DNA of 64,000 bases from CAUYXS01 sp965248495 (GTDB taxonomy: Bacteria; Chloroflexota; Dehalococcoidia; Lucifugimonadales; Australimonadaceae). This document shows, piece by piece, positions 17,198-25,264 of this stretch. The DNA lies in contig CBDFJL010000003.1 of assembly GCA_965248495.1 (NCBI GenBank), positions 310,001-374,000 on the forward strand. Reading direction: 5' to 3'. A program made the translations under genes and the position numbers. The notes under the pieces are model-generated. The model saw nothing but the letters and a program-made list of their open reading frames with translations. It did not search any database and had not been told where the DNA came from. Position 1 is the first letter of the stretch, and each line of letters begins with the position of its first letter.

Positions 17198-18004
17198 ATG
17201 CTGCTCATCAACGAAGACGAAGTCCAAGCGCTCTTGCCCGTCGATGCATGCGTGGACGTGCTGGACCAGCTTTTCGCCGACGCGGGAGCGGGAAAGGCCA
17301 TCGTCATGGGGCGCCAGCGCCTCCCATTACCCCAGGGCACCCACCAGATCATGGGCGGGACCTCGGAGTCCTTCGAGGCGACGGGGCTCAAGACCTGCGT
17401 TGGGGTCGCCGGCGGCGGCGGGACGCGGATGGTCGTGCTGGTGTTCCACACAGGCTCGTCTGAACCCGTCGCCATGATCGCAGCCAATGCGCTGGGCCAA
17501 ATCCGCACCGGCGCCGCCAGCGGCGTGGCCACGCGCCACATGGCGAGACCCGACGCATCCACGGTCGGCATCATCGGCAGCGGCTACCAGGCACGCACGC
17601 AGCTGGCCGCCGTCTGCGTCATAACCAACTCACGCGAGCCCGTCGTCGACGGCAATGCGTTCGGCGCCGGTGTGCACATCAACGCCGCGGGAAGCAACAG
17701 CTCGGCACGGCGCGAACTTGACGAGACAGCCGTGCGTCGCAGCGACTTGGTGGTGGTCGACGACCTGCCGCAGGCGAAGGTGGAGGCCGGCGACCTGATC
17801 TGGGCCGCCGAGCGGCGCGCGTTTCGTTGGGAGCAAGCGATCGAGCTCGGCGACGTGGTCGTGGGACGCGTCCCCGGCCGTCCCAGCGCCGACGCCATCA
17901 CGCTCTTCGAGTCCCAGGGCATCGGCACCGAGGATGTCGCGGCAGGCATGTACGTGTACCAGCGAGCGCGGGAGCAGGGCCTCGGCCGCGAGGTCGCCTT
18001 CTAG
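17198..18004 (+). CDS. ornithine cyclodeaminase / mu-crystallin family, internally deleted
   Basis: 268 aa, against about 320-330 for the family. The N-terminal dimerisation part is intact (INEDEVQALLPVD, LGQIRTGAASGVATRHMA). The NAD-binding fold starts normally with GIIGSGYQARTQLAAVC and then jumps to VITNSREPVVDG, which in relatives lies some 55 residues further on. The missing part is most of the nucleotide-binding Rossmann domain, including the strand that contacts the ribose. The deletion keeps the frame, and the C-terminus (HINAAGSNSSARRELD) is normal. NAD-dependent catalysis is unlikely. It follows dinB by 6 bp. Confidence 0.75.
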   Translation: MLLINEDEVQALLPVDACVDVLDQLFADAGAGKAIVMGRQRLPLPQGTHQIMGGTSESFEATGLKTCVGVAGGGGTRMVVLVFHTGSSEPVAMIAANALGQIRTGAASGVATRHMARPDASTVGIIGSGYQARTQLAAVCVITNSREPVVDGNAFGAGVHINAAGSNSSARRELDETAVRRSDLVVVDDLPQAKVEAGDLIWAAERRAFRWEQAIELGDVVVGRVPGRPSADAITLFESQGIGTEDVAAGMYVYQRAREQGLGREVAF

Positions 18005-18258
18005 GTCGCTTCGAGGCGAGACGGCGTCCCGGGGCGGGGCGGGTGGGAACAGCCAACACAAGCGTCAGCTGCCGCACCGGCGCTCGTCCTGGCCCATCCG
18101 GGCTTGCGAAGCGGGGCTCAAGCGTCAAACGCCGCCGGCACGGCAGGAGTCGTTATGGAGCACACGTCTGAGTTAGGTTGCTCCCACCCAACCCGCCCCG
18201 GTGCGTCGCTTGGTCCCTGCGTCGGCGGCACCGGCGAGCGCCTGCGCCCTGCTCCTAG
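18005..18258 (+). other. intergenic stretch with repeat copy C
   Basis: Mostly occupied by a diverged copy of the dispersed intergenic repeat (18031-18100; GGGCGGGTGGGAACAGCCAA onward). No gene is seen. Confidence 0.45.
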
Positions 18259-18264
18259 TAGACT
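18259..18264 (+). promoter_or_regulatory. leaderless -10 box of the DUF971 gene
   Basis: TAGACT ends 7 nt before the ATG at 18272. No -35 box or ribosome-binding site is recognisable. Confidence 0.55.
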
Positions 18265-18271
18265 TGCCGCC

Positions 18272-18595
18272 ATGGCCGAAGACCGCTACACGCCCCGCTC
18301 GATCAGTGTCCAAGATGAGGGTATGCACGTCCTCTGGCTGGATGGGCACCAGTGCCTGCTGCCGCACCGCGTCCTACGCGGCAACTGCGGCTGCGCGTCC
18401 TGCGTCGACGAGATGACGCACGTGCGCCACGTGTCGGTGGACGACGTGGCGAGGGACATTCGGGTCGAGGATGTGCTCGAGGTCGGCAACTATGCCATCG
18501 GCATACTGTTCAGCGACCTGCACGACACGGGCATCTTCCCGTTCAAACGCCTGCGGGAACTGTGCGAGTTCGAAGCGTCGGCTCGGCCCGGCTAG
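18272..18595 (+). CDS. DUF971-domain protein
   Basis: 107 aa, corresponding to the DUF971 module also found at the N-terminus of gamma-butyrobetaine hydroxylase. PRSISVQDEGMHVLWLDGH and LRGNCGCASCVDE (cysteines CxCxxC) are diagnostic, as is the C-terminal pattern VGNYAIGILFSDLHDTGIFPF. In many bacteria stand-alone versions lie near iron-sulfur or Mrp/ApbC genes, but none is adjacent here. The ATG at 18272 is supported by the -10 box 7 nt upstream. It converges with and overlaps the next gene by 4 bp. Confidence 0.8.
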   Translation: MAEDRYTPRSISVQDEGMHVLWLDGHQCLLPHRVLRGNCGCASCVDEMTHVRHVSVDDVARDIRVEDVLEVGNYAIGILFSDLHDTGIFPFKRLRELCEFEASARPG

Positions 18596-18939
18596 GCCAC
18601 TGCCTCACCACGGCTACCGTTGGGCGCCAGCATGCCATCCTCTTCGGCGTGGATGCGCTCCTTGAGCGCCTCGACGGCCTCTGGCGCGCCGTAGACCGTG
18701 GTCAGCTTGCCGTTGACCCGCACCTTCAGCTTGCCGACGTTGCCGCTCTTGGCGAGCAGCCACAGCGACCAGTTGAGTGCTGAGCGCTTCATCCGGGGGA
18801 ACACCCGCAGCAACTCGTCGCCCTGGTACTCGAACACCTCGTCCGGGCGGCGCATGAGCTCTTCGTAGATCATGGCTTGGAGCGGAGGCAGCCCTCCGTC
18901 GGCCGGCAGGCTGTACTCAGCGATCTGGGAGATTTTCAT
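18592..18939 (-). CDS. hypothetical protein, possible winged-helix
   Basis: 115 aa, not recognised. The middle (LQAMIYEELMRRPDEVFEYQGDELLRVFPRMKRSALNWSLWLLAKSGNVGKL) looks like a helix-turn-helix with a following wing (KVRVNGKLTTVYG), so a small DNA-binding protein is possible. The Asp/Glu-rich helix at 90-105 has no clear family. A GAAGAGG ribosome-binding site precedes the ATG. Codon use is like the neighbours, so it is probably real. Confidence 0.55.
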   Translation of the reverse strand: MKISQIAEYSLPADGGLPPLQAMIYEELMRRPDEVFEYQGDELLRVFPRMKRSALNWSLWLLAKSGNVGKLKVRVNGKLTTVYGAPEAVEALKERIHAEEDGMLAPNGSRGEAVA

Positions 18940-19118
18940 GGCACGGCCTCTTCGGTGGAAGCACAGACTTTGAACAGAGTTTAGGAAAATGATTAGGCTC
19001 GCGTCTAGCCATTTTGCTTACGTCCTGTAAAGCGCATTCCAGCAGCAGGAAGCGCTGAGCTGGGCGGAGGCGCGCCGGCCAGCCGAGGCTGGGCGGCCGC
19101 GGCGAGCACGGCCTCTGG

Positions 19119-19124
19119 TAGACT
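19119..19124 (+). promoter_or_regulatory. -10 box upstream of gatC
   Basis: TAGACT, with a transcript expected from about 19131. That leaves GGAGG (19135-19139) in a short leader, so this gene is not leaderless. Confidence 0.45.
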
Positions 19125-19149
19125 ACGGTGCGCTGGAGGCGTGAGGACG

Positions 19150-19458
19150 ATGGCCGAGCAGAACCACCGAAACCTGAGCATCGACGACGTACGCCACATC
19201 GCGTCCCTATGCCGCATCGGCATGACCGACGCTGAACTCGAGCGCATGCGCGCCGAGCTCAGCGACCTTGTGGGCGAGGTCGCCTACGTGCAGTCGATCG
19301 ACACCTCCGGAGTCGACCCGACGGGCCGCGCCATCGACGGTATCGACACGGTGATGCGCGAAGACGAGCCATCTGCACCGCTCAGCGTCGACGACGTCCT
19401 CTCCAACGCCCCGCGCCGTGAGGGCGACTACTTCCGCGTCCGGGCCATCCTGGACTAG
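19150..19458 (+). CDS. gatC: Asp/Glu-tRNA amidotransferase subunit C
   Basis: The 102-aa GatC subunit, which wraps GatA and GatB in the enzyme that amidates Glu-tRNA(Gln) or Asp-tRNA(Asn). LSIDDVRHIASLCRIGMTDAE and the C-terminal DVLSNAPRREGDYFRVRAIL are typical. The ATG at 19150 is preferred over the GTG at 19141, because GGAGG at 19135-19139 sits 10 nt from the former and only 1 nt from the latter. gatA follows after 9 bp; gatB is not in the window. Confidence 0.9.
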   Translation: MAEQNHRNLSIDDVRHIASLCRIGMTDAELERMRAELSDLVGEVAYVQSIDTSGVDPTGRAIDGIDTVMREDEPSAPLSVDDVLSNAPRREGDYFRVRAILD

Positions 19459-19467
19459 CAACGGCCC

Positions 19468-20934
19468 ATGGCTCTCTCTACGCCGATCCACTACATGAGT
19501 GTCCGGGAGATGTCGGACGCCCTCGCTACGCGCGAAGTCTCGTCGGTCGAGCTGACCCAAGCGCACCTGGATCGCATCGCAGCGCTCGACGGCACGGTCG
19601 GCGCGTACCTGGAGGTCGTCGGGGACGAGGCGATCGCTCAGGCTCGCGCAGCTGACGAGCGGTCAGCCAGCGGCGTCCCCACGCCCCTGTTCGGTGTGCC
19701 CATGCAGCTCAAGGACAATATGAGCACGCGCGGCATCGCCACGACCTGCGCGTCTCGCATGCTGGAGGGCTACGTGCCCGCGTACGACGCCACAGTGACG
19801 CGCCTGCTCGCGGACGCCGGCACCGTGCTGCTGGGCAAGGGCAACATGGACGAGTTCGCCATGGGCTCGTCCACCGAGAACTCGGCGTTCAGGCCCACCC
19901 GGAATCCGTGGGACATCGAGCGTGTTCCCGGCGGCTCCAGCGGGGGTCCCGCAGCCGCGGTGGCGGCAGGCGAGGCCGCCTTCGCGCTGGGGTCGGACAC
20001 CGGAGGGTCGATCCGCCAGCCGGCCGCGTTCTGCGGCATCGTCGGCATGAAACCGACCTACGGCCTGGTGAGCCGGTACGGGTTGGTGGCGTTCGCGTCC
20101 TCACTGGACCAGATCGGGCCAATGACGCGGACGGTGGAGGACTGCGCGCTGGTGCTGAGCGCCATCGCGGGCCACGACCCCAGCGATTCGACCAGCATCC
20201 CCGCAAACCTGCCCGACTACGCCGCTTCGCTGGATGCGGGCGTCGATGGCCTGCGCATCGGGGTCGTCCGCGAGTACTTCGGCGATGGGATCGACCCCGC
20301 GGTCGCCAAAGCAGCGCAGGACGCCATCGCCACCCTCGAGGGGCTGGGGGCGCGCGTCTCCGAGGTCACCCTGCCGAATTCGCGCGCGGCGTTGGCCGTC
20401 TACTACATCATCGCGCCGTCGGAGTGCTCCGCGAACCTCGCCCGCTACGACGGCGTTAAGTACGGCTACTCCGACCCAGACAGCGAGAGCATGTGGGCCG
20501 CGCTGGAAGAGACGCGCCGCCATGGCTTCGGCCCCGAGGTGAAGCGTCGCATCATGCTCGGCACCTATGCGCTGTCGGCCGGCTACTACGACGCCTACTA
20601 CGTCAAGGCGCAGCAGGTGCGCACGCTCATTCGGCGCGAGTTCGCCGAGGCCTTCGAGCACGTCGACGTCCTCGCGACCCCCAGCACGCCCACGCCCGCA
20701 TTCAAGCTGGGCGAGAAGACCGCCGACCCGCTCGCCATGCACGCCAGCGACGTCTGCAACGTCCCAGCCAATATCGCCGGCATCCCTGGGCTATCGGTGC
20801 CGTGCGGGCTGGTGGAGGGGATGCCCGTCGGGCTCCAGCTGCTCGGACCCCACCTTGGCGAGCAGACGCTGCTCAGGACCGCGTACGCCTACGAGCAAGC
20901 AGCCGGCTGGCGCCTCCTGCACCCCGCGATCTAA
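19468..20934 (+). CDS. gatA: Asp/Glu-tRNA amidotransferase subunit A
   Basis: The 488-aa amidase-signature subunit that releases ammonia from glutamine. The Ser-cisSer-Lys triad is K82 (PMQLKDN), S157 (VPGGSSGGPAAAVAAG) and S181 (GSDTGGSIRQPA), with spacing as in known GatA enzymes. PAAFCGIVGMKPTYGLVSRYG follows. It is co-transcribed with gatC. The stop codon overlaps the convergent recF stop by 3 bp. Confidence 0.96.
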   Translation: MALSTPIHYMSVREMSDALATREVSSVELTQAHLDRIAALDGTVGAYLEVVGDEAIAQARAADERSASGVPTPLFGVPMQLKDNMSTRGIATTCASRMLEGYVPAYDATVTRLLADAGTVLLGKGNMDEFAMGSSTENSAFRPTRNPWDIERVPGGSSGGPAAAVAAGEAAFALGSDTGGSIRQPAAFCGIVGMKPTYGLVSRYGLVAFASSLDQIGPMTRTVEDCALVLSAIAGHDPSDSTSIPANLPDYAASLDAGVDGLRIGVVREYFGDGIDPAVAKAAQDAIATLEGLGARVSEVTLPNSRAALAVYYIIAPSECSANLARYDGVKYGYSDPDSESMWAALEETRRHGFGPEVKRRIMLGTYALSAGYYDAYYVKAQQVRTLIRREFAEAFEHVDVLATPSTPTPAFKLGEKTADPLAMHASDVCNVPANIAGIPGLSVPCGLVEGMPVGLQLLGPHLGEQTLLRTAYAYEQAAGWRLLHPAI

Positions 20935-22073
20935 CGGGGCGCCTCTTCCAACAGGCCCGCGTCGTCGACCCTGAGCACCCTCGCCTGTGCGCGCTCCGCC
21001 TCGGGAACGATGCCGAGGTCGGCGGTGGTCAGCAACGTCTGCGGGTAGGCGGCGGCCTCGCGCATGACCATGTCCCGGCGTGTCAGGTCCAGCTCCGACA
21101 GTATGTCGTCCAGCAGCAGGACTGGGGCCTCGCCTCGGCGCTCCCACAACAGCTGCGCCTCGGCAAGCCGAAGGCTGAGCGCGGCTAAGCGTGCTTGGCC
21201 ACGGGACGCGTGCCGGCCAAGCTCGACGCCGTGCTGCACCAACCGCAGGTCGTCGCGATGCGGGCCCACCAGGGTCTGCGCCGCGGCACGCTCCTGGCGG
21301 CGCGAGGCCTCGATGGCCGCGGCCATGGCCGTGGCGAGGGCCTCGGGTGAGCTCGCATCGTCCACCGGGGCGGTCGCCGCGTACCCCACCTCCAGACCGG
21401 CGCCGTCGGCGGTAAAGCGCTCGAACGCCCCGGCGACCAGCGGTCCGAGCAGCGCGGTCGCCTCCAACCGAGGCCCAAGCACCGCGGCGCCCTCGCGGCA
21501 CAGCTCGCCGTCCCAGAACGCCAGCTCGTCCTCCCCGGCGCGACCCTCGCGCAGGCTCCGAAGCAAATGGTTGCGTTGCGTCAGCACCCGCTGGTAACGC
21601 TGGAGCGCATGCAGGTAGCGCGAGCTGGTCTGCGACAGCATCACATCCAGGTAGCGGCGGCGGCCCTGGGGTGGACCGTAGATCAGATCGATGTCCTCCG
21701 CGGAGAACAGCACGGCGTTGAGCATCCCCAGCAGGTCCGACGTCCGCTTGGCCACGCCGTTGACCCGTACGCGCTTCTGGAGTCCGGCGCCGCCACGCAG
21801 GTCGAGACCAACGCGCAGCTCGGTGTCACCGTCAGAACGCTCAACCCTCCCGGCTACGAGCGCAAGTCCATTCGCCGGGGAATCCCAACGCACGAGCTCC
21901 CGCTCCGTCTGCGAGCGGTACGACTTGCCGATGGCGAGGAGGTACGCGGCCTCCAGGAGGTTGCTCTTGCCCTGGCCGTTGTCGCCGTGGATCACGGTGA
22001 GCCCGGTGTCGAGGCCGAGGTCGAGCTCCTCGAAGTTGCGGAAGTTGGAGAGGGTGAGCCTGCGCAGCAGCAT
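20931..22073 (-). CDS. recF: DNA replication and repair protein RecF
   Basis: A 380-aa SMC-like ATPase that loads RecA at gaps with RecO and RecR. The Walker A motif is GDNGQGKSNLLEA near residue 30, the family segment is FSAEDIDLIYGPPQGRRRYLD, and the ABC signature and Walker B lie near the end (SRGQARLAALSLRL, VLLLDDILSELD). An ATG at 22085 is in frame but lies inside the probable -10 box TAGAAT (22084-22089). The ATG at 22073, 10 nt downstream and just before the usual MLLRRLTLSNFRNF start, is therefore preferred. dnaN and gyrB are not adjacent. Confidence 0.93.
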   Translation of the reverse strand: MLLRRLTLSNFRNFEELDLGLDTGLTVIHGDNGQGKSNLLEAAYLLAIGKSYRSQTERELVRWDSPANGLALVAGRVERSDGDTELRVGLDLRGGAGLQKRVRVNGVAKRTSDLLGMLNAVLFSAEDIDLIYGPPQGRRRYLDVMLSQTSSRYLHALQRYQRVLTQRNHLLRSLREGRAGEDELAFWDGELCREGAAVLGPRLEATALLGPLVAGAFERFTADGAGLEVGYAATAPVDDASSPEALATAMAAAIEASRRQERAAAQTLVGPHRDDLRLVQHGVELGRHASRGQARLAALSLRLAEAQLLWERRGEAPVLLLDDILSELDLTRRDMVMREAAAYPQTLLTTADLGIVPEAERAQARVLRVDDAGLLEEAPR

Positions 22074-22083
22074 GGCGGCGTTC

Positions 22084-22089
22084 ATTCTA
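22084..22089 (-). promoter_or_regulatory. near-leaderless -10 box of recF
   Basis: TAGAAT on the minus strand ends 10 nt before the recF ATG at 22073. The expected transcript start leaves a leader of about 4 nt. Confidence 0.5.
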
Positions 22090-22140
22090 GCCGCGTGCGC
22101 GATTGGCTAGCCGCGTGCGCGATTGGCCAGCCGCGTCCGA
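22088..22140 (+). repeat. 20-bp tandem repeat upstream of recF
   Basis: Two exact 20-bp units (TAGCCGCGTGCGCGATTGGC at 22088-22107 and 22108-22127) and a partial third. They lie across the recF promoter region. Confidence 0.85.
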
Positions 22141-22227
22141 AGCGCGGCCCGCGATTGCCGCCGCCTAAGCCCTCGGCGATACTACGTCCCGGTCGCGCGG
22201 ACGAATGGCCCACGGCCACCCCGGACT

Positions 22228-22911
22228 ATGCGGCAAACACGAGCAATCGGCAGGGCATGGTGGTGGGCCGCGCTGCTCGGCGTGGCCATCGTCGCCGCGT
22301 CGTGTTCAGGCGACGACCCCACGCCGACTCCGACAGCCACGGCGACCCCCACACCTGTCCCCCGGATCGACTTGGCGAAGGCCAACACCGTCGGCGACAT
22401 CGTGCCGCTACTGCCGGAGTCCGACGCCGAGTGCCTGCGCCAGGCTATCGAGGACTACGAGGCCTTCCTCGACACCAAGTTCTCCGCCAACGACGACTCG
22501 TTCCCCGCGGAGGTTGCCGCCGGCTGCTTATCAAACGAATCGCTGGTGCTGCTGTTCATCGGCGAACTGGAGAGCGAGGCCGGCGGCCTCAGCGACCAGA
22601 CCGTGGTCTGCATCCGCGAGATCCTTGGCGCCGTCGACCTAGCCGGACTCGCCGCCACGGCCGACTCGGACGCAGGGCTGGGCGCCGCGATCGGGCTGCT
22701 GCTGTGCCTGACCGAAGACGAAGCGGAGCGCGTGTCGGTGACTCGGTTCCTTGGCGACCAGGCCGCGAGCCTGGGCCCGCTGTCGCTGCAAGACCTGCGC
22801 TGCGTGGTTCAGCGCGTCGACCTGCAATCGCTCGGCGCCGCCATCGAGCAGGTGCTGGCTGGGGGGCTCCCGGACAGCGCCATGCTCGCTGCACTGGCCG
22901 CCTGCCAGTGA
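22228..22911 (+). CDS. putative lipoprotein
   Basis: 227 aa. A hydrophobic signal helix (about 9-24) ends in a lipobox-like VAASC, and a Thr/Pro-rich linker (PTPTPTATATPTPVP) follows. The rest is helical, with several cysteines (ECLRQ, AGCLSNE, VCIRE, LLLCLTE, LRCVVQ) spaced as in a repeated alpha-helical domain: three modules each reading roughly C-x5-LG-x3-L. No family was recognised. The ATG at 22228 was chosen because it starts directly before the signal peptide. The stop overlaps the mtnA ATG. Confidence 0.6.
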   Translation: MRQTRAIGRAWWWAALLGVAIVAASCSGDDPTPTPTATATPTPVPRIDLAKANTVGDIVPLLPESDAECLRQAIEDYEAFLDTKFSANDDSFPAEVAAGCLSNESLVLLFIGELESEAGGLSDQTVVCIREILGAVDLAGLAATADSDAGLGAAIGLLLCLTEDEAERVSVTRFLGDQAASLGPLSLQDLRCVVQRVDLQSLGAAIEQVLAGGLPDSAMLAALAACQ

Positions 22912-23975
22912 TGGCCCGCGCGGCAGAGGTCGAGGCCATCCGTTGGCGCCAGGGTCGCCTCAGCCTGCTGGACCAGACGCGGCTACCCGGCGAAGAGGCC
23001 TGGATCGAGATGGCGGACTACGCTGGCGTGGTCCGCGCCATTGGGGAGATGCGCGTGCGTGGCGCTCCTGCCATCGGCGTGACCGCTGCCTACGCCATGG
23101 CCCTGGCCGCCTCGGCGCTCAAGTCGTCGCCAATGCCCGTGTTCCACGCGTCGCTCCACCGGGCCGCCGCGGACATCGCGGCCGCTCGCCTAACCGCCGC
23201 AAGTCTGGCATGGGCCGTCGAGCAATGCCTCGGTGCGGCCGCGGGCCCGGGTAGCCCTGCCGAGGCCGCGGAGCGCATCGCCGCGCTCGCGGAGCGTCTG
23301 CACTGGGAGGACGTGGCGTCCAACCGGGCCATGGGCCAGCATGGGGCGGCGCTCCTAGGCGACGGTGTCGGCGTTCTGACCCACTGCAACACCGGCGCGT
23401 TGGCCACGGCGGGGTACGGTACCGCGCTCGGCGTCATCCGTGCGGCGTGGGAGAACGGGAAGCGCTTCGCCGTGTTCGCGACCGAGACCAGGCCATGGCT
23501 CCAGGGCGCTCGCCTAACGATGTGGGAACTGGAGCGGCTCGGTATACCCGCGACACTCATCGTCGACTCAGCCGCCGCGTCGCTCATGCGTGGCGGCGAG
23601 ATCGGTACCGTGGTCGTGGGCGCCGACCGGATCGCGGCCAACGGCGACGTCGCCAACAAGATCGGTACCTACACCCTGGCGCTCGCCGCGGCCGCTCACG
23701 AGATGCCCTTCTATGTGGCCGCGCCCACCAGCACCATCGACCTGGCCACGGCCGACGGCGCGGCCATCCCTATCGAGGAGCGGCCGGGCGACGAGGTTAC
23801 CTCCCTAGCGGGCCGGGCCATCGCCCCCGCAGGGGCGAGCGCTCGCAATCCCGCGTTCGACATAACCCCGGCCGCGCTGGTGGCCGCCATCGTCACGGAG
23901 CGAGGCGTGGCGCGAGCGCCGTTGGACGAGGCGCTGCGCCGGCTCGCCACCCCAAGCGCGGTCGCGACGTCATGA
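22911..23975 (+). CDS. mtnA: methylthioribose-1-phosphate isomerase
   Basis: 354 aa. Converts methylthioribose-1-phosphate to the ribulose isomer in methylthioadenosine salvage. The catalytic pair is C159 (LTHCNTGALAT) and D239 (VVVGADRIAANGDVANKIGTY), matching Cys160/Asp240 of the Bacillus enzyme in position. RGAPAIGVTAAYA (50-62) is the family N-terminal motif. Related eIF2B-like proteins lack this Cys/Asp pair. It overlaps the lipoprotein gene by one base and mtnP by ATGA, so translation is coupled. Confidence 0.94.
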   Translation: MARAAEVEAIRWRQGRLSLLDQTRLPGEEAWIEMADYAGVVRAIGEMRVRGAPAIGVTAAYAMALAASALKSSPMPVFHASLHRAAADIAAARLTAASLAWAVEQCLGAAAGPGSPAEAAERIAALAERLHWEDVASNRAMGQHGAALLGDGVGVLTHCNTGALATAGYGTALGVIRAAWENGKRFAVFATETRPWLQGARLTMWELERLGIPATLIVDSAAASLMRGGEIGTVVVGADRIAANGDVANKIGTYTLALAAAAHEMPFYVAAPTSTIDLATADGAAIPIEERPGDEVTSLAGRAIAPAGASARNPAFDITPAALVAAIVTERGVARAPLDEALRRLATPSAVATS

Positions 23976-24838
23976 CTCAGAGCGCGAGGCTTGGGATCAT
24001 CGGCGGGACCGGTCTGTACGCGATGGAAGGCCTGACCGGCCTTCGCCAGGTCGAGGTCGACACGCCGTTCGGTGCGCCCAGCGACGCCATCGCTCTCGGC
24101 GATCTCGACGGAACGCCCGTCGCGTTCATCCCGCGTCACGGGCACGGCCACCATCTCCCGCCCGGCGAAATCCCCTACCGGGCCAACGTGTTCGTGCTCA
24201 AGGAGCTCGGCGTCGAGCGGCTCGTCTCGGTGAGCGCCGTCGGGAGCCTGCGTGAGGACGTGGCGCCGTTGGACCTGCTGGTGCCGGACCAACTGATCGA
24301 CCGCACCCGGTTGCGCCCAGCCACCTTCTTCGGCGATGGTCTAGCGGTGCACGTCTCGATGGCCGACCCCTACTGCCCGGACCTGAGCAGGGCGGTCACT
24401 GGCGCGGCCCGCGAGGCCGGGGCGACGGTTCACGAGGGCGGCACTTACGTGGTGATGGAGGGGCCCGCCTTCTCGACACGGGCGGAATCGGAGATGCACC
24501 GCGGCTGGGGGGCCAGCATCATTGGCATGACGGGGCTGCCCGAAGCCACGCTCGCCCGCGAGGCCGAGATGTGCTACGCGACACTGGCATGCGTCACCGA
24601 CTACGATGTCTGGCGCGGCCAGGATGCGGGCGTGAGCGTGGACATGGTCCTCGCCAACCTCAGCACCAACGCCGCCGTATCACAACGCACGTTACGCAGA
24701 CTGGTGCCCAGGCTGGCCGAGAACCGGACCTGCTCCTGCGGCAGCGCGCTTGCGACGGCCATCGCCACGGAGCGCGACAGTATCCCCGCGGGGACGATAA
24801 GCCGGCTGGGCCCGCTCGTGGCAAAGTACATGCGCTAG
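23972..24838 (+). CDS. mtnP: S-methyl-5'-thioadenosine phosphorylase
   Basis: 288 aa, PNP/MTAP phosphorylase family. Phosphorolyses methylthioadenosine to adenine and methylthioribose-1-phosphate, the substrate of the upstream MtnA. GIIGGTGLYAMEGL is the phosphate-binding start. RHGHGHHLPPGEIPYRANVFVLKELG, YVVMEGPAFSTRAESEM and IGMTGLPEATLAREAEM follow. Its start overlaps the mtnA stop (ATGA). Confidence 0.93.
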   Translation: MTQSARLGIIGGTGLYAMEGLTGLRQVEVDTPFGAPSDAIALGDLDGTPVAFIPRHGHGHHLPPGEIPYRANVFVLKELGVERLVSVSAVGSLREDVAPLDLLVPDQLIDRTRLRPATFFGDGLAVHVSMADPYCPDLSRAVTGAAREAGATVHEGGTYVVMEGPAFSTRAESEMHRGWGASIIGMTGLPEATLAREAEMCYATLACVTDYDVWRGQDAGVSVDMVLANLSTNAAVSQRTLRRLVPRLAENRTCSCGSALATAIATERDSIPAGTISRLGPLVAKYMR

Positions 24839-24881
24839 TGCATGTCCGGAGCATTGAAACAGGGTAGGACGGAGGAGAGGA

Positions 24882-25235
24882 ATGACATACGGTAGGCAAG
24901 ACCCAGGCGAGCCCTATCGGCGCATCAGCGTCCACGAGGCCGCCGAGATGCAACAGGCTGGCGCTCTCGTGGTCGACGTTCGCCGCGACGACGAGTGGGA
25001 GGGCGGGCACCCGGTGGACGCCGTCCACGTCGAAGTCGACAACGTCTTGACCGAGGCCGACGAAAAGCTGCCCAAGGACAGAGACTTGCTGTTCATCTGC
25101 GCCGCGGGAGTCCGCAGCGGGCTTGCGGCCGAGATGGCGGCGGCACTCGGTTTCGACCAGAGCCACCTGTACAACATCGAGCATGGCGTGCCGGTGTGGA
25201 TGGCGGAGAGCCTTCCCACGGCATACGGAAAGTAA
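24882..25235 (+). CDS. rhodanese-like domain protein
   Basis: A 117-aa single rhodanese domain. The motifs are [22 protein letters not shown] and the active-site loop [10 protein letters not shown], with C72 as the persulfide-carrying residue. It probably handles sulfane sulfur. Its place between mtnP and ahcY suggests a link to sulfur amino acid recycling, but the partner is unknown. GGAGGAGAGGA immediately before the ATG is a strong ribosome-binding site. Confidence 0.88.
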   Translation: MTYGRQDPGEPYRRISVHEAAEMQQAGALVVDVRRDDEWEGGHPVDAVHVEVDNVLTEADEKLPKDRDLLFICAAGVRSGLAAEMAAALGFDQSHLYNIEHGVPVWMAESLPTAYGK

Positions 25236-25264
25236 CGCGCGCCCGCCGGGCAAGGAGCACAGCA

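Noticed and set aside
21567..22910. 5' part of the long frame containing mtnA
   Set aside because: Antisense to recF and out of frame with the lipoprotein gene. mtnA starts at the overlapping ATG at 22911.
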